Part shown: in pieces, positions 35,991 to 36,100 of the stretch
How positions within the stretch are numbered: position 1 is the stretch's first letter
Layout of the letters: each line of letters starts with the position of its first letter
Source: Deltaproteobacteria bacterium
GTDB taxonomy: Bacteria > Desulfobacterota > DSM-4660 > Desulfatiglandales > B25-G16
Direction of reading: 5' to 3'
DNA: 36,100 nucleotides
NCBI GenBank assembly: GCA_019310725.1
Contig: JAFDDT010000038.1
Location: forward strand, 1 to 36,100
Translations under genes and position numbers: made by a program
Notes under the pieces: model-generated
Told to the model about the DNA's origin: nothing
Databases searched by the model: none
What the model saw: only the letters and a program-made list of their open reading frames with translations

Positions 35991-36100
35991 ATGATAAAAT
36001 CAGAAGAGAGGAGCTACCCTCAGTCTCCAGATCACTATGATTCGACGCTGTCTATTGATTATGTTCAGAGATTCTACAGTCCAGCAAAAGAGTGGATCTG
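35991..36100 (+). CDS. Partial ORF running off the window end
   Basis: ATG at 35991, open to the end: MIKSEERSYPQSPDHYDSTLSIDYVQRFYSPAKEWI. Confidence 0.4.
   Translation, partial: MIKSEERSYPQSPDHYDSTLSIDYVQRFYSPAKEWI

Noticed and set aside
1-36100. tRNA or rRNA genes
   Set aside because: No cloverleaf with TTCRANYC-type arm or rRNA-like sequence recognised on reading; a tRNAscan run would settle it

Overview
All credible CDSs in this 36.1 kb window lie on the + strand. They are mostly small accessory genes separated by short, imperfectly palindromic attC-like sites. I read it as an integrase-less gene-cassette array (CALIN or the interior of a chromosomal integron), probably from a Desulfobacterota-type genome (taxonomy is inference). 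Cargo: a UvrD-like helicase; a Fic protein; about eight toxin-antitoxin modules or remnants (Phd/ParE, ParD-like/ParE, PIN with antitoxin, two BrnT/BrnA, VapBC, RHH/RelE, HigBA remnant); three GNATs; a NYN plus LOTUS-type protein; an amidinotransferase; a flavodoxin; a cupin; a SnoaL-like protein; and a split permease. Mobile DNA: a group II intron whose RT has lost its catalytic core, an IS1595-family element with an in-frame stop, an IS66-family element carrying a DUF4338 (DruA-like) gene, and a roughly 210-bp MITE-like family. Leads most worth follow-up: (1) a duplicated methyltransferase plus S-adenosylhomocysteine-hydrolase-like gene pair; (2) an untranslated cluster of related hairpin repeats at 3.15-3.57 kb; (3) a very long branched attC-like structure with a 34-bp repeat shared with the intron exit; (4) the DruA-like/IS66 element; (5) a 704-aa YD-repeat-like protein with a C-terminal HEQVH motif. 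Nothing here was checked against a database; family calls come from recognising motifs in the given translations.
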